DNA from: Pseudoalteromonas flavipulchra NCIMB 2033 = ATCC BAA-314
Lineage (GTDB): Bacteria; Pseudomonadota; Gammaproteobacteria; Enterobacterales; Alteromonadaceae
Assembly (NCBI GenBank): GCA_000814665.1
Contig: JWIH01000012.1
Span: 214,437-278,436, forward strand
Direction: 5' to 3'
DNA: 64,000 nucleotides
The translations under genes and the position numbers were made by a program. Below, in pieces: positions 30,301 to 39,032 of this stretch; the first letter of the stretch is position 1; each line of letters starts with the position of its first letter. The notes beneath the pieces were generated by a model, which ran no database searches, was not told the DNA's origin, and saw nothing but the letters and a program-made list of their open reading frames with translations.

Positions 30301-31307
30301 CAAAAGGTCTTGTTATCTTTATGCCATTTCGCTTCAAATAAAATAGGAGCAAGCGCTTCTTGATTGCGACTAAACTGGATACCGCTACTTTGCACCCACC
30401 AACCTTGCTGATCTGGCTTTAACAGAAATTGCGCATCGTCTAATGCTAACGTGCGCTGATTTTCATCTTCTTGCCAAGTCAACGTACTGGGTTTGATATC
30501 CACTGTGATATCTTGCAATATACCTTGCTCAAAGCCTAACCATAGCTGAGCATTGATGTCTGCTTTTAGGTCTGGATGCGCTAAGGTGATAAGCTCTTCT
30601 AGCCAATCAACCGGATTAACCTTATCCGCAGATACATAGATATTCCCCGCCAATTCACGTAGCTTTCGCCCTGATAAAGAAAGACGAGCGTTAAACTGAC
30701 CTTGAGAAAACCCGGGTAATGCGATTTCTCCCGCCCCCTCATGTAATGCGCTAGAATTTTGCCACACTAAATCTTTCAATAGTAAACTGTGGGTCTTACC
30801 ACTAGAAAAGGTGATATTTAGACGACTGTTTTGCACCGCAAAATGCCCAACATCGCCTAAGAAAAGGCTTTCAATTAATGCTTGCTGCTCAAAAGCCCCT
30901 TGATCTTGAGCCGCGTTTAATTTGCTCAGATCTATATCGGCTTCAAACCCTTCCAGTACAAAATAGTTAGATGCGATCTGCATTTGCCGTACAGACTCAA
31001 ATACATTGAGCTGCAACGAGGTTTTGGCAATATTAATGGAAATTGGCGAGTCTTTATTATCTTTAAAAGAGAGCGATTCCAACACTATGGCAGGCCCATT
31101 GCCCTCCCAACTCGCACTGATCTGGCCAATACTAATATCAACATTCAGTTGCTTTTGGATCAGCGCTTCGATGTTACTTCTATAATCATTTGCATAGGGT
31201 AAGGCATACTTTAGCGCAGACACCAGCACCGCGAGTGTCACTAAAGTGATCGCAAAAACTTGCCACGCTTTACGCAGACAGAAAAAACAGACGGCCTTAG
31301 CCTGCAT
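27378..31307 (-). CDS. yhdP: AsmA-like envelope lipid-transport protein YhdP
   Basis: A very long inner-membrane-anchored protein (1309 residues; E. coli YhdP 1266) of the AsmA-like/DUF3971 family. This family is thought to form hydrophobic grooves bridging the periplasm for phospholipid transport to the outer membrane. One N-terminal transmembrane helix (about residues 14-33) is followed by extended beta-rich repeats and the AsmA-type C-terminal region with LNTHEINYDLAVAPQ (about 1190-1205). The last ~80 residues are a Pro/Glu/Lys/Ser-rich tail. It lies between rng and the nitrilase, as in E. coli rng-yhdP-tldD. Confidence 0.95.
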   Translation of the reverse strand: MQAKAVCFFCLRKAWQVFAITLVTLAVLVSALKYALPYANDYRSNIEALIQKQLNVDISIGQISASWEGNGPAIVLESLSFKDNKDSPISINIAKTSLQLNVFESVRQMQIASNYFVLEGFEADIDLSKLNAAQDQGAFEQQALIESLFLGDVGHFAVQNSRLNITFSSGKTHSLLLKDLVWQNSSALHEGAGEIALPGFSQGQFNARLSLSGRKLRELAGNIYVSADKVNPVDWLEELITLAHPDLKADINAQLWLGFEQGILQDITVDIKPSTLTWQEDENQRTLALDDAQFLLKPDQQGWWVQSSGIQFSRNQEALAPILFEAKWHKDNKTFWLKDINANFLAELAQLAKFPGRDLLYGMNPNGQLSAAKFSLGTNNAFAAWGVIEEIAFEPFHGIPGIYGTRLEVSATDEQVRLNLSAEQTELLSKETFKDNIKLQQLSGDVYIRNQQTQGWQVSSPNFWLSNQDVALATEFSLQLSDDPRLDLYAELLGGRGEIASQYFPVSIMRKSLVDYLEAGIQGGKHLQTQVLLSGALSQFPFADKQGQFEVKSRLNEVTFGFAPDWPSVTSGDVTLHFENERMDIYAHRGELVNQSIDEGVIVSIADLNHADVLIVDIKHTTEASTLQPFFAATPLADPLANILDIVQGKGDAKGDVQLAVDLHSGAVHAKGDIYLDNNPVFLAKPGMQLQQVKGVVSFDDDTITVNNLSAKWLDMPLSLDLSGSGDKQNYQVTTKVSLEAGIEQLQPHANGIIDGYFEGNSVLSTALILNFADTGFNYKAKFASDLRGIASHLPDQFGKPADQAKLLSGTVLGDDISNLVTASLDNQLYFNGIIENGSGSMRNAHLIIGSKDEGLNASGFDITIKQQEVELLPWLPLINRIIKAPSSGSDSAFLPALNQVNGSFSKVTFSEIPFHDVDFTMAAIDGAMQLKINSKEMRSQVAIPASNSSRPIHINSDYLRLNLPKTEPQAQETVEKDVHSLDWLLSLPATEFVCSDCKVGEYQLDQVNMSLFGDGNRLNISELVIDKKDHKLNASGRFEQGKTTLSGALNSDDFGELTDEFDITSTIKDSRANIDFSLNWQGAPYEMDLPSLGGELTWRLGEGHLAEISDKGARVFSLLSLDSLIRKLRLDFRDVFSKGFFYNSMSGSVQLTNGIAITEDSKLDGVPADLTIRGYADLNTHEINYDLAVAPQVTSSLPVIMAWAVNPVTGLAALALDKVIHSARVISEINFKITGTMQEPVVTEVDRKSKEIELPKPVVPPSEEATPDGADKNTSKEEPALNSESHPSATLKQSEQPLVSQNKESGND

Positions 31308-31320
31308 GTACAGCTACCCT

Positions 31321-32793
31321 TTACATCATTACTACGTCAAACTGCTCTTGGCTATATAAGCTCTCAGTTTGAATGCTAACCTGCTTACCAATAAATAATT
31401 CAAGCTCAGCTAAATTATGATACTCATCGTTGATCAAGGCTTCGCTCACCGCTGGCGAGGCATAAACCATAAACTTGTCGGCATCATAAGCACGATTCAC
31501 ACGCACGATCTCCCGTAGGATCTCATAGCAAACGGTTTCGACCGTTTTTAGTGAGCCACGACCGGAGCAAGATGGACACACATCACAAAGAATATGTTCT
31601 AGGCTCTCGCGCGTGCGCTTACGGGTCATTTCTACAAGCCCAAGTGCAGAGAGTCCATTGATATTGGCTTTCGCTCGGTCTTTAGACAACGCGGTTTCTA
31701 AAGAGTGCAATACTCGGCGTTTATGCTCGTCAGATACCATGTCAATAAAGTCGATAATAATGATACCACCAAGGTTTCGTAACCTTAGTTGCCTCGCAAT
31801 TGCAGACGTCGCCTCAACATTGGTATTAAAAATCGTCTCTTCGAGATTACGATGGCCAACAAACGCGCCGGTATTAACATCAACCGTTGTCATTGCTTCC
31901 GTTTGGTCAATGATAAGGTAGCCACCAGACTTTAACTCAACCTTTCGATGTAGTGCTTTTTGGATCTCAGTCTCAACATCAAACAAGTCAAAAATAGGGC
32001 GTTCACCGGGGTAATACTCAAGTGCACTTGCGAGTTGGGGAACAAACTCTTCAGTGAAAAGCTTTAGCTCTTGGTAAGTTAACTTTGAGTCAACACGGAT
32101 ACGTTCCATGTCCTCACCAACATAATCACGCAAGGTGCGAAATGCTAAGGTAAGATCCTCGTGCAAAATTTTTGCTTTGCTCGTTTTACGGCGGCGAGTC
32201 ACAATTTTTTGCCAAAGCTTTTTCAAAAACTCCGCATCATGCTGTAACTCTGCTTCCGAAGCGCCTTCAGCAGCGGTACGAACGATAAAACCACCGTTTT
32301 CGTCATTATATTGTGCGACAATTTCTTTTAATCGGTCGCGCTCTTGTTCGGTTTCAATACGCTGACTCACACCCACATGCGTCGCGTCAGGCATAAACAC
32401 CAAATAACGTGAAGGAATAGTGATGTCCGTTGTCAGTCTAGCGCCTTTTGTGCCAAGCGGATCTTTGACCACTTGTACCATAATGAACTGGCCTTGTTTA
32501 ACCAGCTCACGAATATCCTGCACTTTCTTAACTGGGGACTCGGCCACCCCCTCTTCGATGGAAGCACTGTTCACGATATCTGACGCATGTAGAAACGCCG
32601 CTTTTTCCAAGCCGATATCCACAAAAGCAGCCTGCATACCAGGAAGAACTCGGCTTACTTTGCCAAGATAAATATTACCGACGATGCCGAGGTTACCGAT
32701 CCGTTCAACTTGAACTTCTTGCAGCACCCCATTTTCGATTAAGGCTACGCGACTTTCACTTGGGGTGACATTGATTAGTAGTTCGCTACTCAT
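31321..32793 (-). CDS. rng: Ribonuclease G
   Basis: An endoribonuclease that matures the 16S 5' end and takes part in mRNA decay. An S1 domain (about residues 38-128) is followed by the RNase H-like catalytic core, with the metal-binding aspartates in TVDVNTGAFVG and IIDFIDM. The Zn-link Cys pair is in CPSCSGRG. The 490-residue length, without the long RNase E scaffold tail, identifies RNase G. It starts 3 bp after maf and ends 13 bp before yhdP. Confidence 0.97.
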   Translation of the reverse strand: MSSELLINVTPSESRVALIENGVLQEVQVERIGNLGIVGNIYLGKVSRVLPGMQAAFVDIGLEKAAFLHASDIVNSASIEEGVAESPVKKVQDIRELVKQGQFIMVQVVKDPLGTKGARLTTDITIPSRYLVFMPDATHVGVSQRIETEQERDRLKEIVAQYNDENGGFIVRTAAEGASEAELQHDAEFLKKLWQKIVTRRRKTSKAKILHEDLTLAFRTLRDYVGEDMERIRVDSKLTYQELKLFTEEFVPQLASALEYYPGERPIFDLFDVETEIQKALHRKVELKSGGYLIIDQTEAMTTVDVNTGAFVGHRNLEETIFNTNVEATSAIARQLRLRNLGGIIIIDFIDMVSDEHKRRVLHSLETALSKDRAKANINGLSALGLVEMTRKRTRESLEHILCDVCPSCSGRGSLKTVETVCYEILREIVRVNRAYDADKFMVYASPAVSEALINDEYHNLAELELFIGKQVSIQTESLYSQEQFDVVMM

Positions 32794-32796
32794 ATT

Positions 32797-33363
32797 TTAT
32801 TTTAAAAACCGTTGAATTAATTCGTCTGTCTCATATAAAGGTAAGCCGACAACTGCAAAATAGCTACCTTGGATCTCAGTTACAAAGCGTCCACCTACCC
32901 CTTGGATCCCGTAACCACCCGCTTTATCTTGCGGCTCGTTGGTGTCCCAGTAGGCATCAATTTCGGTTTCGCTCAGCGTTTTAAAAGTCACATTGGTCAC
33001 AATCACATCGCTCAATACTTTGCTTGTATCTGCAAGTGCAATCGCTGTCATCACCTGATGCGTATGACCAGAAAGGCGCTGCATCATCGCTTTGAAATCC
33101 GCTTTATCACGAGGCTTACCAAGCGCTTCTCCGTCAATGACAACCACAGTGTCACTGCCAAGAACCGGCTTATCGGTATACCCTAGCGCCACACCTGATT
33201 GCGCTTTTAAACACGCTAAACGCTCCACAAGCTGTAATGCGCTTTCATCGTCTAGCGGACTTTCATCAGCATCAACACTAAATTGCTCGAACGAATAGCC
33301 AAGCTGAGAAAGCAGCGCTTTGCGACGCGGAGAAGCCGAAGCTAAATATAAAGAAATAGACAT
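32797..33363 (-). CDS. maf: Maf-type nucleoside triphosphate pyrophosphatase (YhdE)
   Basis: A house-cleaning pyrophosphatase acting on dTTP/UTP and modified nucleotides. The N-terminal phosphate-binding motif SASPRRKALL is typical, as is VLGSDTVVVIDG with the catalytic aspartate. The stretch DKAGGYGIQGVGG near the C-terminus completes the Maf signature. The 188-residue length is close to E. coli YhdE. Its ATG shares a base with the mreD stop. Confidence 0.95.
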   Translation of the reverse strand: MSISLYLASASPRRKALLSQLGYSFEQFSVDADESPLDDESALQLVERLACLKAQSGVALGYTDKPVLGSDTVVVIDGEALGKPRDKADFKAMMQRLSGHTHQVMTAIALADTSKVLSDVIVTNVTFKTLSETEIDAYWDTNEPQDKAGGYGIQGVGGRFVTEIQGSYFAVVGLPLYETDELIQRFLK

Positions 33364-33842
33364 TATCTGATCCTAAACTGTCTACGATATTTTCTCAGCA
33401 GTGGGAATATCCACAGCCAGCACACCATACCCGTAACTGCAGGCCAGAGATAATGCGGGTTAAAGTAGATATCAAGCAAGAAATGATTAAGCCAAAATTG
33501 TAACAAATGATAGAGCGCGAGAAATAGCCCGATCAGCACTGCTTGCTGCCAGATGGAGAAATTACGAATTTTCTGAAAGTTACTGGCGGTAATATAAATA
33601 CAAATGGAATAGGTCAACGAGTTCACCCCGAGAGGCGCGCCCATCGCTAAATCAATTATTAGGCCAGTCATCCAAGCCCAACCAATATTCACACGGTGAG
33701 GAACGGCCAAAGACCAGTACATCAACACCAACAATACCCAGTCAGGACGAAATGGTTCAAGTGAAAAAGGCAATGGCATAAGTGCCATGATTAACGCAAC
33801 AAAGACACTTAATGCAATCAATAAGTTGCTATGTTTACTCAT
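33363..33842 (-). CDS. mreD: Rod shape-determining protein MreD
   Basis: A polytopic inner-membrane protein of the elongasome. The 159 residues hold about five hydrophobic segments, with the MreD features PLPFSLEPFRPDWVLLVLMYW and GLIIDLAMGAPLGVNSL. It overlaps mreC by 8 bp and meets maf at its stop. Confidence 0.95.
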   Translation of the reverse strand: MSKHSNLLIALSVFVALIMALMPLPFSLEPFRPDWVLLVLMYWSLAVPHRVNIGWAWMTGLIIDLAMGAPLGVNSLTYSICIYITASNFQKIRNFSIWQQAVLIGLFLALYHLLQFWLNHFLLDIYFNPHYLWPAVTGMVCWLWIFPLLRKYRRQFRIR

Positions 33843-34676
33843 GATTAATTGCCTCTTGGCTACGTTTACCTAACACCACGAGTAAGCGAATGCGATCTAG
33901 TTGTGCAATCGGCTCTGCCTGTACTTGTGCAAACGGTAGGCCTTCGTCTCTATCTATCTCAGTAACTACAGCCACCGGATAGCCTTCAGGGAAAGTACCA
34001 CCAAGCCCGGAAGTGACCAACACATCACCAATGCGAATATCCATGCTATGCGGTACATGAGCAAGGCGAACATTATTGATTTTACCCGTCCCCTCTACCA
34101 CAGTGCGAACGTCATTACGCAATATTCTGACCGGTGTCGCATGGGTGGTATCAGTCATAAGCAGCACTCTTGAGGTCGTTGTACCGACTTGAGTGAGCTG
34201 CCCAACAATGCCCATTTCGTCAATAACAGCCTGCCCTTCGCTGATCCCATCAATAGTACCGCGATTAATCACCACCTGATGGCTATAAGGGTTAGAATGA
34301 ACAGACAACACTTGAGATATTAAACGTTGATTGGTTTCCCTAGCTGAAGCACCTAATAAAGCGCGCAACTCTTGATTTTCTTTTTGCAAAAACTGAAGTT
34401 GCTGTAATTGCTCACTCTGTATTAATTGTTTTTCTCTGAGTGCTTGGTTTTCTTGTTGCAGCTTTTCTCTGGTATTAAGGCTTTTCAGGCCCAAGTTGAA
34501 CGCTTCATAGGGAATATTAGCGACGTACAGTAGCGGACTGACCAAAGTGTTTAAACTGGTTCGCACCATAGTCCCACCAACCGTGTAGCGGTCACCAATG
34601 ATCAGAATAATACTAAGCACAACTGCGACAGTAAGTCGCAGTTGTAAAGGAACGGTTCGGCCAAATAATAAATTCA

Positions 34677-34677
<1 letters not shown>
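33835..34677 (-). CDS. mreC: Rod shape-determining protein MreC
   Basis: A bitopic elongasome protein that couples MreB to the peptidoglycan enzymes. It has one transmembrane helix (about residues 12-30), a coiled coil (about 65-108, rich in Gln, Glu and Leu) and a periplasmic beta domain with VIDEMGIVGQL and VTSGLGGTFPEGYPV. The 280-residue length is short compared with E. coli MreC (367), lacking the long C-terminal tail, which is common outside the enterics. Its ATG overlaps the mreB stop. Confidence 0.96.
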
Positions 34678-35747
<1,070 letters not shown>

Positions 35748-35787
35748 TCAAACAAAGCAGCATCACCTGCTGCTCTTAATTTACTAC

Positions 35788-37800
35788 TTATCGCTCTCGA
35801 ACAAGTCGAAAACCTATATAATTCGCTCTAAAATCTGGCGCTAACGCTAAGCGAGTTGACACTCGAGCCAAACTCGGCGCGAAGTTCCATGCACCGCCAC
35901 GCACTGTAACATCGCTCTGAGAAGCACGCTTTTGCGTCCACTCCCAGACGTTTCCTACAGTATCATATAAGCCATAGCTATTCGGTGAAAATTGGGCAAC
36001 TGGTGAAGGACTTTTATTAGACCACTCACTGCCACACCAACCACAATTAGCTAGGTTTCTTCCGATTTCATTACCCCATGGGTACTCAGATGCAGTGCCT
36101 GCACGCGCCGCATATTCCCATTCAACTTCATTGGGTAATCTAAATTGTTGTCCTTTTTCGCCAGATAACCAGTTGGCATACGCTTTGGCATCATCATAAG
36201 CAACACAAACAACGGGAAAATTATCTGATTGCTCGTAACCGGGGTTTTCCCAATTATATTCAAGCTCCCAAACCGGTTCGCCATTTTTATAGTATGCGCA
36301 GCCTTTACCTTGTTCGGCTAAGGTTTTATATCCAGTGCTTTGTGCAAAACGGCGAAAAGCCGCCACTGTAACCTCAGTGCTCTGCATGGCATATGAATGA
36401 CTCAACACTTTTTCAACAATGGGACGCTCATTTGGTAAACCATTACCCGTCAGGTCGCCCATTTTAAAAGTGCCTGCGGGGATAATAGCTAGCTCATTTT
36501 CGGTGGTTGCTACGGCGACCACTTGTGCTTGTTGCGCTTCAGGCTCAGGCTTTTTCGTTACAACAGACGTTACCGATTGGCGTTTCTTCACCAATTTCGC
36601 ATTAATGGTTTGTGCCGCTCGTAGGTTAATGCGCGCTTTATAAGGTTCATAACCTAATTTACGGATCTCAACATCATAAAATCCGGCAGGAATTGCTACT
36701 GTCGTTTTTGTCGCGCCGTAGCTGACTCCATTAATAAATACTTCGTCGTCGTAAACATTTGATCTTAAAGTTAACTCGACTGTTTTATCAGCCGTTTGTG
36801 ACTTTTTTACAAGAGGGGTCTCCACGACTGGCTGCTTTGTAATAGTCGCAACTTCAACCGGATCACTTTGCTCGTCCGAAAAAGTCAGTTGATTATCACT
36901 GTAGACTGTCGAGTAGTTCGACTGGTAATTTACGGCAAGCGGAGTGCCATACTCAGCACAATAACGATTGTCTAAGCTCAGCAGGTTACATAAGCGGCTG
37001 CTATTTACATCACCACGCATCGTTACGCTGAGATTAACGTTGTAGTTGCCTTGTCCACTAAATCCACTATTTACAACATGACTGCTCACCACTTGAACCT
37101 GCGCGCCAGCCATATTGCGTTTTGGCTCGACAACACGGCTCTCGGTTAGGTTTGCAAAAATCTGATCAATAAAGCGCTTAGTTGCTTTTTGAAGCCCCAT
37201 TTGCTGACCACGCTGTTCACAAGCCGCCAAGGTTTCTGTGCGCTTACAGTTAATCGTGTGGTCTACCTCTAGCGTACCTTCACGAGTAAACTCATTACGT
37301 AGTCGCTCTACTCGCGCTGTGCCAAGCTGATCTTTTAAGTTTTCAAGCGTATTTACTAAGGTGTGCTTAGTTACACGGACTTGCTCAATATCTTTACGCT
37401 GTGATGCAATCGCCGCAATCTGCATCGCAATGTCTTCTTTATTCTGCTTGTGATCTGCCACTGCTTGCTGATAACGCGTTTGCGCAGAAGAAATATCAAT
37501 GGAAGGATCATCAATTAGCCGACGATACAACTCATTCATTGCATCTAAGGCCTGATTTTTTTCTTTGTCTAACTCACCTGAACGTTTTCTCAATAACTCA
37601 AGTTGAGACTGCAGACGCGTTTCCTCTGCTAGGTGCTTTTCTAAAACGACCGAGTATCTGTCTAATTCGCTTTGCTTATTAGACAATTCAGACTCGATGG
37701 CAGTGACCGTCGCAGTATCTTGCGCCATAGCGCTTTGAGCAACAGTACCCATGGCCAGGATCGAGGCCGAGACAATAAAAGTTAAAGGAGCAATTCGCAT
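35788..37800 (-). CDS. Exported SUMF1/PEGA-domain protein with coiled-coil N-terminus
   Basis: A 670-residue exported protein. From the N-terminus: a signal peptide (about 1-27, cleaved near AMAQD); a long Gln/Glu/Lys-rich coiled coil (about 30-170); a region of unclear fold with three or four Cys; a PEGA-like domain (about 340-395, with the motif IPAGFYDVEIRKLGYEPYKA); and a C-terminal sulfatase-modifying-factor domain (about 430-668, with FRLPNEVEWEYAARAG, GNVWEWT and RGGAWN). The domain lacks the paired catalytic Cys expected before the final GFR in formylglycine-generating enzymes; it has only a CGWC pair earlier. So it is probably a binding or structural version, like PvdO or EgtB relatives. 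I start at the third Met (37800), which leads directly into the signal peptide and has GGGA nine bases upstream. Confidence 0.8.
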   Translation of the reverse strand: MRIAPLTFIVSASILAMGTVAQSAMAQDTATVTAIESELSNKQSELDRYSVVLEKHLAEETRLQSQLELLRKRSGELDKEKNQALDAMNELYRRLIDDPSIDISSAQTRYQQAVADHKQNKEDIAMQIAAIASQRKDIEQVRVTKHTLVNTLENLKDQLGTARVERLRNEFTREGTLEVDHTINCKRTETLAACEQRGQQMGLQKATKRFIDQIFANLTESRVVEPKRNMAGAQVQVVSSHVVNSGFSGQGNYNVNLSVTMRGDVNSSRLCNLLSLDNRYCAEYGTPLAVNYQSNYSTVYSDNQLTFSDEQSDPVEVATITKQPVVETPLVKKSQTADKTVELTLRSNVYDDEVFINGVSYGATKTTVAIPAGFYDVEIRKLGYEPYKARINLRAAQTINAKLVKKRQSVTSVVTKKPEPEAQQAQVVAVATTENELAIIPAGTFKMGDLTGNGLPNERPIVEKVLSHSYAMQSTEVTVAAFRRFAQSTGYKTLAEQGKGCAYYKNGEPVWELEYNWENPGYEQSDNFPVVCVAYDDAKAYANWLSGEKGQQFRLPNEVEWEYAARAGTASEYPWGNEIGRNLANCGWCGSEWSNKSPSPVAQFSPNSYGLYDTVGNVWEWTQKRASQSDVTVRGGAWNFAPSLARVSTRLALAPDFRANYIGFRLVRER

Positions 37801-38099
37801 ATGTTCCATTCCCAACAGCGGCAATTGTTTGGTCTTGTTATTTCTTATAGTTAGGGCTCTATGCTATGTACTTACAAAGTAAAACACAAGCTTTGCACAA
37901 TTAATATCTGAGTTTACAACTATTAACCAGCGTCTTGCCAGTTTTTAGCTGAGATTTTGTCTATTTTTCTCTAACATCGCGATGTGTTACTAATTCGAGT
38001 CCAAAATAGCAGATAGGTAATCAAGGATGTATGATAACCTCTGGAGTGAAACGCTCGGTTTATTTATTATAATGCGCAAAATATCAGGCTGATTTCATC
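37801..38099. other. Divergent intergenic region
   Basis: 299 bp between the leftward SUMF1 gene and the rightward PLP enzyme. AT-rich, with no gene or clear repeat. It must hold both promoters; several AT-rich -10-like hexamers occur (for example TATAAT at 38069-38074 on the plus strand, 26 nt before the PLP enzyme start), without a convincing -35. Confidence 0.45.
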
Positions 38100-39011
38100 A
38101 TGCAAACCATCACCAATATCGCCGAGTCACCAATCCAAACTATTCACCACCCGACATTGGATAAATACGGTTTAACGTTGCAGGTTAAGCGTGATGATTT
38201 GCTCCACCCTGTGATCCAAGGAAACAAATGGCGTAAGCTAAAATACAACATACTCCACCTAAAGCAAGCAGGCCTTGAAGAGTTAGTCACTTTTGGCGGG
38301 GCGTTTTCCAATCACTTATATGCTACCAGCATGGCGTGCAAGCTTTTCGCAATCAAAGGTCACTTAATTGTTAGAGGCCCAGAGATTGACCGGCACAACC
38401 CAACGCTAAAAATGGCAAGCGCTTGTGGACTAGCACTTCATCCCGTGAGTCGAGTCGAATATCGGCAAAGAAATCAACCTGAATACATTCAAACTCTGCA
38501 AGCCAAGTTTAATAATGCTTATCTCATACCAGAAGGCGGCACTAATGCACTTGCACTGCAAGGCGTTGAAGAGTTAGCGCATTCCTTGCCTCAAAGTGAT
38601 TATGTCATGACAGCTGTGGGCAGTGGTGGCACAGTGGCAGGACTAATCTCGGGGTTACCTAACCACACGCAGGTTTTAGGTGTTACGGTACTAAAAGGTG
38701 CTGAATACCTAGCACAGGAAATACATGAACTAATAACAGCTCAGCGCTGCGCGCCATGGCAGCTACTCCATGGTTTTCATCACGGAGGTTACGCCAAGAC
38801 TACACCTGAATTGCTGAGGTTTTGTCATGAAATGAAGGTAAAATATCGTTTGCCTCTTGAGCCTATTTACACTGGTAAACTGTTTTACGCCATTTTCACT
38901 TTGGCTAAACAAGGATACTTCAAAAGAGGCAGTGTGATCACCGCAATCCATACCGGCGGTTTACAAGGATTAGATGGTTTGAGATATCTGGTAAATAAAA
39001 AGTCGACCTAA
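38100..39011 (+). CDS. PLP-dependent enzyme, D-cysteine desulfhydrase/ACC deaminase family
   Basis: A fold-type II pyridoxal-phosphate enzyme. The PLP lysine is Lys43 in QGNKWRKLKY, followed by the phosphate and substrate loop GGAFSNHL. The PLP-phosphate glycine loop is AVGSGGTVAGL, and the C-terminal HTGGLQGL is typical of D-cysteine desulfhydrase and ACC deaminase relatives. At 303 residues it is a little shorter than either. Which amino acid it acts on cannot be decided from sequence; the Asn of SNHL suits both activities. It is convergent with the csrD-like gene. Confidence 0.85.
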   Translation: MQTITNIAESPIQTIHHPTLDKYGLTLQVKRDDLLHPVIQGNKWRKLKYNILHLKQAGLEELVTFGGAFSNHLYATSMACKLFAIKGHLIVRGPEIDRHNPTLKMASACGLALHPVSRVEYRQRNQPEYIQTLQAKFNNAYLIPEGGTNALALQGVEELAHSLPQSDYVMTAVGSGGTVAGLISGLPNHTQVLGVTVLKGAEYLAQEIHELITAQRCAPWQLLHGFHHGGYAKTTPELLRFCHEMKVKYRLPLEPIYTGKLFYAIFTLAKQGYFKRGSVITAIHTGGLQGLDGLRYLVNKKST

Positions 39012-39032
39012 TCAGCTTATGCGGTTAGCGTT

